Positions 1 to 7,138 of a DNA stretch of 16,805 bases are shown here, in pieces (within the stretch, counting starts at the first letter, position 1; every line of letters begins with the position of its first letter). The notes under the pieces are model-generated. The model was given only the letters and a program-made list of their open reading frames with translations. It had not been told where the DNA came from and searched no databases. Both the position numbers and the translations under genes were made by a program. This stretch comes from JBOHCT01 sp050699055 (GTDB taxonomy: Bacteria > Actinomycetota > Actinomycetes > Streptosporangiales > JBOHCT01): positions 1 through 16,805 of the forward strand of contig JBOHCT010000083.1 of NCBI GenBank assembly GCA_050699055.1, given 5' to 3'.

Positions 1-213
1 CCTCAGTACGCCGCCCGCGACATGATCGTCGAGGTCGATCACCCGAAGCTCGGCAGCGTGCGGCTGCCGGGGGTGGTGCCGAAGTTCTCCGAGACCCCCG
101 GGTCGGTGCGCGCGGCGGGACCCGGGCTCGGGGAGCACAACCGCGAGGTCTACGCGTCGCTCGGGCTGTCCGACACCGACATCGAGCGGCTCGCCGAGGA
201 GGGAGTCATCTGA
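1..213 (+). CDS. CaiB/BaiF family (class III) CoA-transferase, C-terminal end only
   Basis: This is the last 70 residues of a gene that begins before the window. The frame is open from base 1 and ends at TGA 211-213. The residues PQYAARDMIVEVDHPKLG followed by GVVPKFSETPG and then GLGEHNREVYASLGLS are the characteristic C-terminal part of class III CoA-transferases, where the small domain closes over the active site. Such enzymes move CoA between a donor thioester and a free carboxylate in the cytoplasm. The stop codon overlaps the ATG of the lyase gene by one base, so the two are translationally coupled and probably act in sequence. The catalytic aspartate lies in the missing part, so activity and substrate cannot be judged. 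The family call is firm; the substrate is inference from the neighbours. Confidence 0.88.
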   Translation, partial: PQYAARDMIVEVDHPKLGSVRLPGVVPKFSETPGSVRAAGPGLGEHNREVYASLGLSDTDIERLAEEGVI

Positions 214-1181
214 TGCACACCGACACGCCGCCGGCGGCGCTGCCGAGCGCGGTGCGGATCAGGGAGGTCGGTCCGCGCGACGGCCTGCAGGCGGAGGGTC
301 CCTTCGTCCCCACGGAGAAGAAGGTGGCGCTCGTCGACGGGCTCTCCCGCACCGGTGTCGCTACCGTGCAGGCCACCTCGTTCGTGCACCCGCGGGCGGT
401 ACCCCAGATGGCCGACGCGGCCGAGGTGATGGCCGGCATCACCCGCGTCCCTGGGGTGACGTACTCGGTGCTCGTGCCGAACCCGCGTGGCGCGGAGCGG
501 GCACGCGCGCTGGGCGCGGACGAGTGGGACCTGATGCTGTCGGTCACCGACGCGCACAGCCGGTCCAACGCGAACCGTGGCACCTGGGAGGCCCTCGACC
601 GGCTGGCACCGGTCGTGGAGATGGCGCGGGCGGATGGGGTCTGCGTGGTCGGGGGGATGGCCACCGCGCTCGGCTGTCCGTTCGAGGGGCGGGTGCCGTA
701 CGAGCGGGTCCGCGACGTGGCACGCGCGTACCGCGACCTGGGGGTCACCAACCTGTCGGTCGCCGACACCGTCGGCGTGGCCGACCCGGCCCTGGTCCAC
801 TCGACGATGGCGCGGCTGGGTGAGGACTTCCCCGACGCCACCCTCAGCCTGCACCTGCACGACACCCGCGGGATGGCGCTCGCCAACCTGGTGGCGGGCC
901 TCCGGGCGGGGGTGGCAGTCTTCGACGCCTCGGTCGGCGGGCTCGGTGGGTGCCCGTTCGCGCCAGGCGCCAGCGGCAACGTCGCCACCGAGGACGTCGT
1001 CCACATGCTCCACCTCATGGGGGTGGACAGCGGGGTGGACCTCGACGCGATGCTCGAGCTCGCCAGGGAAGCCGTTCCCGACGCGGTCGGCCACCCGGCC
1101 GACAGCGCGGTGGCCCGAGCGGGCGTGGCCTGGGACCTGCACCCGGCACCCTCGCGCCAGGTGGTCGGCGAGAACCGCTGA
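213..1181 (+). CDS. Hydroxymethylglutaryl-CoA lyase family protein
   Basis: A 322-residue cytoplasmic enzyme of the HMG-CoA lyase branch of the DRE-TIM metallolyases, close to the usual family length. The N-terminal VREVGPRDGLQ-type motif (REVGPRDGLQAEG, about residues 17-29) carries the metal-binding Asp and catalytic Arg. SFVHPRAVPQMAD follows near residue 56, LHLHDTRGMALAN supplies two His metal ligands, and GGLGGCPFAPGASGNVATED near residue 250 is the mobile loop with the catalytic Cys. The family cleaves HMG-CoA to acetoacetate and acetyl-CoA; relatives split citramalyl-CoA or similar thioesters. ATG 213 overlaps the stop of the CoA-transferase, and TctC follows after 34 bases. This places it in an operon where an imported acid would be CoA-activated and cleaved. 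The exact substrate is not provable from sequence. Confidence 0.92.
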   Translation: MHTDTPPAALPSAVRIREVGPRDGLQAEGPFVPTEKKVALVDGLSRTGVATVQATSFVHPRAVPQMADAAEVMAGITRVPGVTYSVLVPNPRGAERARALGADEWDLMLSVTDAHSRSNANRGTWEALDRLAPVVEMARADGVCVVGGMATALGCPFEGRVPYERVRDVARAYRDLGVTNLSVADTVGVADPALVHSTMARLGEDFPDATLSLHLHDTRGMALANLVAGLRAGVAVFDASVGGLGGCPFAPGASGNVATEDVVHMLHLMGVDSGVDLDAMLELAREAVPDAVGHPADSAVARAGVAWDLHPAPSRQVVGENR

Positions 1182-1215
1182 GCCGTACAGCACAGAGAAC
1201 AGAGGAGCTGATCGG

Positions 1216-2223
1216 ATGAAAGGCAAACGCTTCGTCGCCGCGGCGGCGGTGGCGGCGCTGGGGACACTGACGGCCTGCGGGGGCAGCGAGGGAGGGACGT
1301 CCGCGTCGGGCGAGGGCGCGGACTATCCGAAAGGCCCCGTCACGGTCACCGCCCCCGCCGACCCGGGCAGCGGGTGGGACACCACCGCGCGTGCCCTCGT
1401 CGAGACCCTGCAGAAGGAGGACCTGGTCAAGTCGCCGCTGCCGGTGCAGAACAGGCCGGGCGCGACCGGCTCGGTCTGGCTGTCGCAGATGATCACCAGC
1501 TACAAGGGCGCCGACGACCAGATCGCGATCACCTCCCTGCCGATCATGTCCAACCAGCTGCGCGGCCGCACCAAGAACGGCTACGAGGACGTCACGATGA
1601 TCGCCCGGCTGTTCACCGAGTACTACATCGTCGTCGTGCCCGCGAGCTCGAAGTACAAGTCGCTGAAGGACCTCGTGGGGGCGATCAAGGCGAATCCGAA
1701 GTCGGTGCCGGTGGGGGCCGCGGGCGACGACCGGCTGCCGTTCGGCCTCGTCGTGAAGGCCGGGGGCGGCGACCCCAAGTCGATCAACTTCATCAACTAC
1801 GAGGGCGGCGGCGACGAGATCACCGCGCTGCTGAACGGCGACGTGCAGGCCGCCGTAGCGGGCGTCAGCGAGTTCCGCGGCCAGCTCTTGGCCGGCAAGC
1901 TGCGCGGGCTCGGCGTGCTGCGCGAGAAGAGGCTCGCCGCGCCGCTCGACAACGTGCCCACGGCCAAGGAGCAGGGCTATGACGTCACGCTGGCCAACTG
2001 GCGCGGCGTGTACGGCCCGCCCGACATGCCGGACTACGCAGTGAAGTACTGGCGAAGCACCCTCAAGAAGGCGATGCGGACGGGCACGTGGAAGAAGTTC
2101 GCCAAGCGCAACCAGTGGACCACCACGTACATGGACGGCAGGGAGATGAAGCAGTACCTCGAGAAGACCAACGCGGATATCAAGGACGCGCTGCGGTCCA
2201 TCGGCCAGTACAAGTCCGGCTGA
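1216..2223 (+). CDS. tctC: Tripartite tricarboxylate transporter substrate-binding lipoprotein (TctC/Bug family)
   Basis: A 335-residue extracytoplasmic solute receptor. The start at ATG 1216 is chosen because GAGGAG lies just upstream and a lipoprotein signal follows at once: basic MKGKR, a hydrophobic Ala-rich core and the lipobox LTAC with Cys21. Lipid anchoring is what a Gram-positive cell needs for a receptor that is free in the proteobacterial periplasm. After a Gly/Ser-rich spacer, PVTVTAPADPGSGWDTTAR matches the Bug-family N-terminus, where a loop contacts the ligand carboxylate; NRPGATGSV and the GDDRLPF region are also typical. The family binds di- and tricarboxylates and other small acids and hands them to TctA/TctB. 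It lies 34 bases after the lyase and 16 before tctB. The frame stays open upstream to 577, but that part only shadows the lyase gene. Confidence 0.93.
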   Translation: MKGKRFVAAAAVAALGTLTACGGSEGGTSASGEGADYPKGPVTVTAPADPGSGWDTTARALVETLQKEDLVKSPLPVQNRPGATGSVWLSQMITSYKGADDQIAITSLPIMSNQLRGRTKNGYEDVTMIARLFTEYYIVVVPASSKYKSLKDLVGAIKANPKSVPVGAAGDDRLPFGLVVKAGGGDPKSINFINYEGGGDEITALLNGDVQAAVAGVSEFRGQLLAGKLRGLGVLREKRLAAPLDNVPTAKEQGYDVTLANWRGVYGPPDMPDYAVKYWRSTLKKAMRTGTWKKFAKRNQWTTTYMDGREMKQYLEKTNADIKDALRSIGQYKSG

Positions 2224-2239
2224 ACGGAGGTAGCGCGCG

Positions 2240-2806
2240 ATGCGGCCGCGACGGCTCGACGCCGATCTGGTCGTCGGTGGGGTGGTTTTCCTCTTCGCCT
2301 TGGCGCTGCTCGCGGCGTCGATGCGGATCCAGCCTGCCCCGTCGCGTACGGCCGTGCTCGGGCCGAAGGTCATGCCGGTCGCTGTCAGCGGCGTGCTCGC
2401 CGCCGCCGCGGTCGTCCTCGCCGCGCGTGGGGTCTGGCGGAGTCGGCGGACCGCGCCGGAGCCCGGGCCCCCGCGTGAGCCGACCGCGGCCGATGCGGGG
2501 AAGCCTGCCGAGGAGGATCGGCCCGCGCCGGAGGCGGCGGCCGAGACCGTGGAGGAACCGCCGGACGCGCCGGGGAGGGCCCGGCGGTTCCTCGGCATCG
2601 CTGCGATGCTGCTCGTCTACATCCTGATCTTCATCCCGGTCGGCTACCTGATCTCGACGTTCGTGTTCCTCGCGGCGGCGAGCACGTACATCGACCCCCG
2701 CAAGTGGATCCGCAACCTCGTGTTCGCCGCGGTCTTCTCGCTCGTCGTCTACCTCGCCTTCACCCGCGCGCTCCATGTCGAGCTTCCGCCGGGGCTGCTG
2801 GGTTAG
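2240..2806 (+). CDS. tctB: Tripartite tricarboxylate transporter small membrane subunit (TctB)
   Basis: A 188-residue membrane protein of the TctB family. A strong Shine-Dalgarno CGGAGGT at 2225-2231 sits eight bases before ATG 2240. Four hydrophobic segments are visible at about residues 9-29, 45-63, 117-149 (long, including a Pro-kinked FIPVGYLISTFVFL stretch) and 157-176, as expected for this subunit. It pairs with TctA to form the sodium- or proton-driven membrane unit that accepts ligand from TctC. The odd point is a 50-residue Pro/Glu/Ala-rich polar linker between helices 2 and 3 (about 67-116), where proteobacterial relatives have a short loop. The tctA start follows seven bases after the stop. 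The position between TctC and TctA makes the assignment secure despite low family sequence conservation. Confidence 0.9.
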   Translation: MRPRRLDADLVVGGVVFLFALALLAASMRIQPAPSRTAVLGPKVMPVAVSGVLAAAAVVLAARGVWRSRRTAPEPGPPREPTAADAGKPAEEDRPAPEAAAETVEEPPDAPGRARRFLGIAAMLLVYILIFIPVGYLISTFVFLAAASTYIDPRKWIRNLVFAAVFSLVVYLAFTRALHVELPPGLLG

Positions 2807-2813
2807 GGCGACG

Positions 2814-4352
2814 ATGGACCTGCTCTCCCAGTTCGGCCAGGGGCTCGCCGCGGCGCTCACCCCGGCGAACCTCATGTTCGCCTTCGCCGGCGTGCTCATC
2901 GGGACCGTCGTCGGCGTACTGCCCGGCATCGGGCCGATCACCGCGATCGCGCTGCTGATCCCGCTGTCGTTCGGGCTCGACCCGGCCTCCGGGCTGATCC
3001 TGCTGGCCGGGATCTACTACGGCTCGATGTACGGCGGGTCGACGACGTCGATCCTCATCCGTACCCCCGGCGAGGTGGCATCGGTGGTCACCACGCTCGA
3101 GGGGCACGAGATGGCCAGGCGGGGGAGGGCGGGCCCGGCGCTCGCCACGGCGGCCATCGGGTCGTTCGTCGCCGGCACGCTCGCGGTCGTCGGGCTGATG
3201 CTGCTTTCGCCGGTACTGGTCAAGGTCGCGGTGGTGTTCGGCTCGGCGGAGTACTTCCTGCTGATGGTGCTCGCGCTGTCGATGACGTCGGCCCTCACCA
3301 CGGGCTCGAAGCTGAAGGCCCTCATGGCGATGCTGTTCGGGATGCTGATCGCGATCGTCGGCATCGACCCGCAGGCGAGCGTGCCCCGGCTCACCTTCGG
3401 CTCGCTGCAGCTGAACGACGGCATCGACTTCGCGCTGGTCGCGATGGCGCTCTTCGCCATCCCCGAGGCGCTGGAGAACCTGTCGTCCGGGCACACAACC
3501 CCGGGGAAGATGCTGCGGGTGCAGGGTCGCGTGTGGATGAACCGCGAGGACTGGCGGCGCTCGGCGGGCCCGTACGCGCGGGGCTCGGTGATCGGCTTCA
3601 TGGCGGGCCTGCTCCCAGGCATCGGGCCGACGCTGGGCTCGTTCGTCTCCTACGTCACAGAGAAGAAGCTCGCCAGGCGGTACAAGGGGGAGTTCGGGAA
3701 GGGCGCGATCGAGGGCGTGGCCGGCCCAGAAAGCGCCAACAACGCCGGCGTGGGCGGCGCGATGGTGCCGATGCTGACGCTCGGCGTCCCTGGATCGGCC
3801 ACGACGGCGCTGCTCCTGTTCGTGTTCATGATGTACGGCCTGCAGCCGGGGCCGCTGCTCTTCCAGCAGAACACCACGCTGGTGTGGACGATCGTCGCGA
3901 GCATGTACGTCGGCAACGCCGTGCTTCTCGTGCTCAACCTGCCGCTCGTGCGCGTGTTCGTCCGTCTGCTGCGGGTGCCACCCGCGTTGCTGTACACAGG
4001 GGTGCTCGCGTTCACGGTGCTCGGGGCGTACGCGCTCAGCTTCAACCTGTTCAACATGCTGCTGCTGCTCGGCTTCGGCCTCGTCGGCTTCCTGATGCAG
4101 CGCTATGAGTTCCCGCTGGCGCCCGCGGTCCTGGCCCTGGTTCTCGAGCCGTTGCTGGAGGAGAACCTCCGCCGGGCGTTGAAGATCGCCGGCGGCGACC
4201 CGTTGACGTTCGTGCAGCGGCCGATCTCGCTGGTGCTCGTCGTCCTCATCGTCGTAGGACTACTCATACCGGCGTTGCACCGGCTGGTCCGTCAGCTGGC
4301 GCGACGACGGGAGCGTGGGGTGGCTCAGGCGGGCGAGGGCTCCCAGGCGTAA
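2814..4352 (+). CDS. tctA: Tripartite tricarboxylate transporter large permease (TctA)
   Basis: A 512-residue permease with about 12 membrane segments, the usual size. The internal duplication of the family is plain: GVLPGIGPITAIALLIPLSF near residue 40 is echoed by GLLPGIGPTLGSFVSYV near residue 265. Signature blocks GIYYGSMYGGSTTSIL and PESANNAGVGGAMVPMLTLG form the substrate path in this family. It transports the ligand delivered by the TctC lipoprotein. ATG 2814 is preferred over an in-frame ATG at 2775, because the latter would overlap tctB and add 13 residues of non-hydrophobic sequence. The C-terminus is a short basic tail (RQLARRRERG). A GC-rich inverted repeat begins right after the stop and may end the operon. 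Confidence 0.95.
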   Translation: MDLLSQFGQGLAAALTPANLMFAFAGVLIGTVVGVLPGIGPITAIALLIPLSFGLDPASGLILLAGIYYGSMYGGSTTSILIRTPGEVASVVTTLEGHEMARRGRAGPALATAAIGSFVAGTLAVVGLMLLSPVLVKVAVVFGSAEYFLLMVLALSMTSALTTGSKLKALMAMLFGMLIAIVGIDPQASVPRLTFGSLQLNDGIDFALVAMALFAIPEALENLSSGHTTPGKMLRVQGRVWMNREDWRRSAGPYARGSVIGFMAGLLPGIGPTLGSFVSYVTEKKLARRYKGEFGKGAIEGVAGPESANNAGVGGAMVPMLTLGVPGSATTALLLFVFMMYGLQPGPLLFQQNTTLVWTIVASMYVGNAVLLVLNLPLVRVFVRLLRVPPALLYTGVLAFTVLGAYALSFNLFNMLLLLGFGLVGFLMQRYEFPLAPAVLALVLEPLLEENLRRALKIAGGDPLTFVQRPISLVLVVLIVVGLLIPALHRLVRQLARRRERGVAQAGEGSQA

Positions 4353-4376
4353 CGCCGCCCCGCGTCCCGAGCGGCG
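4353..4376 (+). terminator. Possible terminator hairpin after tctA
   Basis: CGCCGC at 4353-4358 and GCGGCG at 4371-4376 are perfect inverted arms around a 12-base loop, starting one base after the tctA stop. There is no T-tract, which is common in high-GC actinomycetes. The loop is large, so the call is tentative. Confidence 0.35.
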
Positions 4377-4410
4377 CCCGATCACCGGAGAAGGCGCCCG
4401 CCCGCGCGGT

Positions 4411-4442
4411 TTGACCCTGTACCGGGGTACGGGGCCGAGACT
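4411..4442 (+). promoter_or_regulatory. MerR-type operator/promoter (candidate)
   Basis: A consensus-like -35 TTGACC (4411-4416) is followed by a near-perfect dyad: CCCTGTACC (4415-4423) and GGTACGGGG (4426-4434) are inverted with one mismatch. The -10-like GAGACT lies 20 bases after the -35 (4437-4442). A dyad filling an over-long 19-20 base spacer directly behind TTGAC is the architecture recognised by MerR-family activators. The next gene on the strand is the DUF1707 protein 96 bases away. No MerR gene is in the window. A hairpin terminator for the tct operon is the alternative reading. Confidence 0.5.
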
Positions 4443-4537
4443 GGCGGTGAACCGAGCCCAGCAAGCACGTCCCGATTGTCGGGGTTATGCTGGTCTTCTC
4501 GGGGTTGGTCGGCTCAGGTGCGACGGGAGGCGGGCCG

Positions 4538-4993
4538 ATGGCGGGGGGAGGCTACCTACGAGTCTCCGACGACGACAGGGAACGCGTCGTCGGCATTCTG
4601 CGCGAACAGACGGCGGACGGACGGCTCACGCCGGATGAGTTCGAGGAGCGGATGAGCGCGGCCTACGCCGCGAAGACCTGGGACGACCTCCTGCCGCTGG
4701 CCCGCGACCTCCCGGTGGACATCGGCTTCCCCGGCGAACGGCAGCGACCGCGCCGCCCCGACCCCCCCGAGCGTGTGCGCGAGCCGCGCGACGGCTTCCC
4801 GGTACGTCGAGCGGCGCTGCTCGCCCCACTGCTGGTGTGCCCTGCCATCTGGCTGATCATCGCGTTCGTGGTCGGTCACGGCGGACCTGCCGTCGCGCCG
4901 CTCGTGATCGGCGCCTTCATCTGGTTGCGGATGTGGTCGCGCGGGTCCTGTGGACCGGTACGGTCCTGCGGGGGTCGAGCTCCCGGCCGCTGA
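4538..4993 (+). CDS. DUF1707 domain-containing membrane protein
   Basis: A 151-residue protein. Residues 6-60 form a DUF1707 domain: LRVSDDDRERVVGILREQ, then DGRLTPDEFEERMSAAYAAKT and DDLLPLARDLP. This short helical domain occurs in many actinobacterial proteins and is distantly like SHOCT domains. A Pro/Arg-rich linker (66-90) leads to two hydrophobic segments at about 92-112 and 118-133. ATG 4538 is chosen over the in-frame ATG at 4487 because GGGAGG (4525-4530) precedes it and the domain starts at once; the upstream 17 residues are not domain-like. Molecular role is unknown. The last 20 residues (after RMWSRG) are Gly/Cys/Arg-rich and do not look conserved. The gene ends 60 bases from the truncated esterase, so its own 3' end may also have been altered by the same deletion. 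Confidence 0.82.
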   Translation: MAGGGYLRVSDDDRERVVGILREQTADGRLTPDEFEERMSAAYAAKTWDDLLPLARDLPVDIGFPGERQRPRRPDPPERVREPRDGFPVRRAALLAPLLVCPAIWLIIAFVVGHGGPAVAPLVIGAFIWLRMWSRGSCGPVRSCGGRAPGR

Positions 4994-5053
4994 GCGGAGC
5001 AGAAACCCCCTACGGCGACAGGCGCTCGCACAGCCAGGCGAGCGCGAGTGGGT

Positions 5054-5350
5054 GTCGACATACACCACGATCGCGGGCGGCGCCTCGTGTCGCACGAAGA
5101 CGGCGTCGGCCAGTTCGGGGAACGTCTGCCTGAACGGCGCTCGGTTGCGCCACATGCTGATCGTTCCCGTGTAGCCCTGGATGACGTAGACGCTCGGATA
5201 GTGACGGTCCGGCTCGTCGTCGTAGCCGGGCGGGACATAGACCCACAGCGGCCGCTCGTGATGATCCCCCAGCGGGTTGTCTCGCAGGTAGTAGCTTTCG
5301 ATGGCATGCTCCTCGATGCGGCCCCCGAACTGCGCTGACCAGGGCAGCAT
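5054..5350 (-). pseudogene. 3'-truncated esterase (alpha/beta-hydrolase) gene fragment
   Basis: The first 99 residues of an enterochelin-esterase-like alpha/beta hydrolase are readable from ATG at 5350. Typical N-terminal blocks are present: RPLWVYVPPGYDD, HYPSVYVIQGYTG and PPAIVVYVD. After this Asp the sequence should run on into the rest of the fold, with the nucleophile elbow and the catalytic Asp and His, for roughly 200 more residues. Instead it changes to Arg/Ser/Cys-rich sequence (THSRSPGCASACRRRG) that simply reads antisense through the DUF1707 gene to 4556. No other frame picks the hydrolase up again. The start side is intact, including a perfect Shine-Dalgarno. I read this as a deletion that removed the catalytic two thirds, leaving an inactive remnant. 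Confidence 0.75.
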
Positions 5351-5354
5351 GCGT

Positions 5355-5362
5355 ACCTCCTT
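5355..5362 (-). promoter_or_regulatory. Ribosome binding site of the truncated esterase
   Basis: The minus strand reads AAGGAGGT here, a full-length match to the anti-Shine-Dalgarno, four bases before the ATG at 5350. It fixes the start of the hydrolase fragment and shows that the 5' end is undamaged. Confidence 0.75.
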
Positions 5363-5449
5363 GGACGTTGCGCGCAGTCTGGCCGCTCTCGGGTACGACG
5401 CTCCGTGCGACATCTGTCGAGCGACGAGATGTTCCGGCTGGGTGGCGTG

Positions 5450-5884
5450 CTATGCCGTGGGTGTCTCCGGCTGCACCCGATGGGTGCTCAACGGAGGAGA
5501 GTCGTCGGATGCGAGCTCAGCATACGGGCCCCCGGGCACGCGCTCGGGGAACTCCGCCTGGAGCCGAGCGGCCCGCTCGCGGCGCAATTCACCCGCCAGC
5601 CGGTCGCGCTCCGACACGGCGGCGTCCGCCTCGTCCTCGGCCGCCCTGACCCGGGCGGCGATCCGTCGGCGGCGCCGCACGGACGCACTGACCAGTGCGA
5701 GGCCGAGGCAGAAGACGAGCGCGGCCGCGAGGCCGGCGAGGAAGACCTGCAACGGTACGACGGAGACCGGGCCCTCCCACGGAACCCGGACCGTCCAGGC
5801 GACCCCGGCGGGAAGAGCCGTGGTGGCGAGGAGGGCGGTGCCCCCGGCGCTCAGCGCTACGAGTAGAAGCCCGAGAGACAGCAC
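5450..5884 (-). CDS. LapA-like (DUF1049-like) two-helix membrane protein
   Basis: A 144-residue hypothetical membrane protein. Start chosen at GTG 5884: GAGGAGG lies eight bases upstream on the minus strand and a hydrophobic helix begins immediately (LSLGLLLVALSAGG). The frame is open further up to 6004, but that part is Arg/Ser-rich and non-conserved in look. Layout: helix 1 at about 2-25, a polar loop with PWEGPVSVVPLQ, helix 2 at about 44-68, a basic cluster SVRRRRR, a charged heptad-like helix (73-112) and a disordered Pro/Ser-rich tail. This order (two helices, basic stop-transfer, coiled coil) resembles LapA-domain proteins. The resemblance is structural rather than a motif match, so function is unassigned. 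It is transcribed toward the truncated esterase, 99 bases away. Confidence 0.7.
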   Translation of the reverse strand: MLSLGLLLVALSAGGTALLATTALPAGVAWTVRVPWEGPVSVVPLQVFLAGLAAALVFCLGLALVSASVRRRRRIAARVRAAEDEADAAVSERDRLAGELRRERAARLQAEFPERVPGGPYAELASDDSPPLSTHRVQPETPTA

Positions 5885-5892
5885 GAAGAGTT

Positions 5893-5899
5893 CCTCCTC
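5893..5899 (-). promoter_or_regulatory. Ribosome binding site deciding the GTG start of the LapA-like gene
   Basis: The minus strand reads GAGGAGG at these bases, eight bases before GTG 5884. It argues against the longer reading from ATG 6004, for which no comparable site is seen. Confidence 0.65.
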
Positions 5900-6164
5900 T
5901 TTCAGCCGCGATCCACCAGGGCCGGTCCGGACGGCTCGCGGCTGCGATCGTCGGGCGGCCGCCGACGGCCGTCCGGAGCCGCACGACGGCGTTCGGACCG
6001 GCATGCTACTGAAGAACGCGGACGCGGGAAGGCAACCTCACGGGCAGGACCGGTTGCGGTCTCGCGGCATACGGCCCTGGGGACGCGGGTAGGCCGAGCC
6101 CCTACTCGAGTCGGCCGAGGCGCGGTCGACCACGGGGTCAGTCCCCCCGCGCGGGTCAGGGCTA

Positions 6165-6193
6165 TTGACCGAGAGTGGCCGTGCGCGTATGAA
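6165..6193 (+). promoter_or_regulatory. Candidate promoter of the coxMSL operon
   Basis: TTGACC (6165-6170) and TATGAA (6188-6193) are separated by exactly 17 bases, a good housekeeping-sigma arrangement. Transcription would start near 6200 and give a leader of about 70 bases to the coxM ATG at 6269. The shared 8-mer GATCTTGA begins directly after the -10, where a bound regulator would block initiation. Confidence 0.5.
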
Positions 6194-6268
6194 GATCTTG
6201 AGGGGTGGGTTAACGGGAGCCGCGGGTGTGCGGCAATACGACCTCGCACGACGACGGGGAAGGTGGCC

Positions 6269-7138
6269 ATGTACCCAGCGACGTTCGATTATCAGTCTCC
6301 GACCACACTGGACGGTGCGCTCGCCACGCTCGCGGAGCGTCAGGACGACGCGAAGCTCGTCGCCGGCGGCATGAGCCTCATTCCGATGATGAAGCTCAGG
6401 TTCGCCTACCCGGAGGTCCTCGTGGACCTCGCCCTGGTGCCAGGCCTCGACGGTATCGACGACACCGCCGACGGCCTGCGTATCGGGGCGATGGTCCGAC
6501 ACAATACGCTCGTCGACTCGCCGCTGCTGCCGGAGCGCTGTCCCGCGATGGCGGCGGCGGCCCCCCTCATCGCCGATCCACTGGTCCGCAACAGGGGGAC
6601 GATCGGGGGGTCCCTGGCTCACGCGGACCCTTCCGGTGACTGGGGCTCGGTGATGTTGGCGCTCGGCGCGGGCGTCGTCGCGCGCGGCGCCGACGCCGAG
6701 CGGGTGATCCCGATCCGCGACTTCTTCGAGGGACCGTTCACCACGGCGCTGCGGCCCACGGAGGTGCTGACAGAGGTCAGGGTGCCGAGAGCGCCGACCC
6801 GCTCGGGCGGTACGTACCTGAAGCTCGAGCGCAAGGTGGGCGACTTCGCGACCGTCGGCGTCGCCACCCAGCTCGAGCTCGCCGACGGGCACATCGGCCG
6901 TGCGGGCATCGCGCTGACGGCCGTGGGCCCGAACAACATCGAAGCAACCGAGGCTGAGGGGGCACTCGCGGGCGCCGAGCCGGGCGCCGAGGCCTTCGCC
7001 GAGGCCGCTGAGCTGGCAGCTCGGGCGGCCGAGCCGCAAGACGACCTCCGTGGTTCCGCCGAGTACAAGCGTCAGGTCGTGCGGACGTACGTGCGCCGCG
7101 GCCTGCGGCGCTCCCTCGACCTGGCCGAGGAGACATGA
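6269..7138 (+). CDS. coxM: Aerobic carbon monoxide dehydrogenase FAD-binding subunit (CoxM)
   Basis: A 289-residue flavoprotein, the usual CoxM length. The FAD pyrophosphate is held by VAGGMSLIPMMKLR (31-44; the AGGxS motif at 32-36) and NRGTIGGSLAHADPSGD (108-124; TIGG at 111-114). The C-terminal CODH flavoprotein domain has YLKLERKVGDFATVGVA. In the enzyme, electrons from CO oxidation pass through the two iron-sulphur clusters of CoxS to this FAD and on to quinone. ATG 6269 is chosen because GGGGAAGG (6256-6263) lies five bases upstream; a GTG at 6263 would overlap that site. The gene leads the cox operon and its TGA overlaps the coxS start. The identity as CoxM rather than another hydroxylase subunit rests on the form I CoxL two genes on. 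Confidence 0.95.
   Translation: MYPATFDYQSPTTLDGALATLAERQDDAKLVAGGMSLIPMMKLRFAYPEVLVDLALVPGLDGIDDTADGLRIGAMVRHNTLVDSPLLPERCPAMAAAAPLIADPLVRNRGTIGGSLAHADPSGDWGSVMLALGAGVVARGADAERVIPIRDFFEGPFTTALRPTEVLTEVRVPRAPTRSGGTYLKLERKVGDFATVGVATQLELADGHIGRAGIALTAVGPNNIEATEAEGALAGAEPGAEAFAEAAELAARAAEPQDDLRGSAEYKRQVVRTYVRRGLRRSLDLAEET

Larger units (their letters stand above)
5885..6268. other. 384-base intergenic region between LapA-like gene and coxM
   Basis: A divergent gap between a minus-strand and a plus-strand gene, so both promoters should lie here. On the plus side it holds the coxM promoter candidate at 6165-6193 and a GATCTTGA element at 6194-6201. A 6-bp inverted repeat GGCCGA...TCGGCC lies around 6091-6117. 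No credible small gene or structured RNA family is recognised. Confidence 0.6.

Noticed and set aside
5010..5045. Minus-strand ALAWLCERLSP ending in a stop as the C-terminal scrap of another deleted gene
   Set aside because: Eleven residues are too few to assign; mentioned only because it lies at the deletion junction.
4950..5174. A 74-codon plus-strand frame across the DUF1707/esterase junction as a continuation of DUF1707 by frameshift
   Set aside because: The sequence does not resemble a membrane-protein tail or any family, and part of it is antisense to the esterase fragment.
4556..5413. A 285-residue minus-strand protein joining the esterase N-terminus to sequence antisense to DUF1707
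   Set aside because: Only the first 99 residues from ATG 5350 look like a protein family; the remainder is the antisense shadow of DUF1707, so it is treated as a truncated pseudogene.
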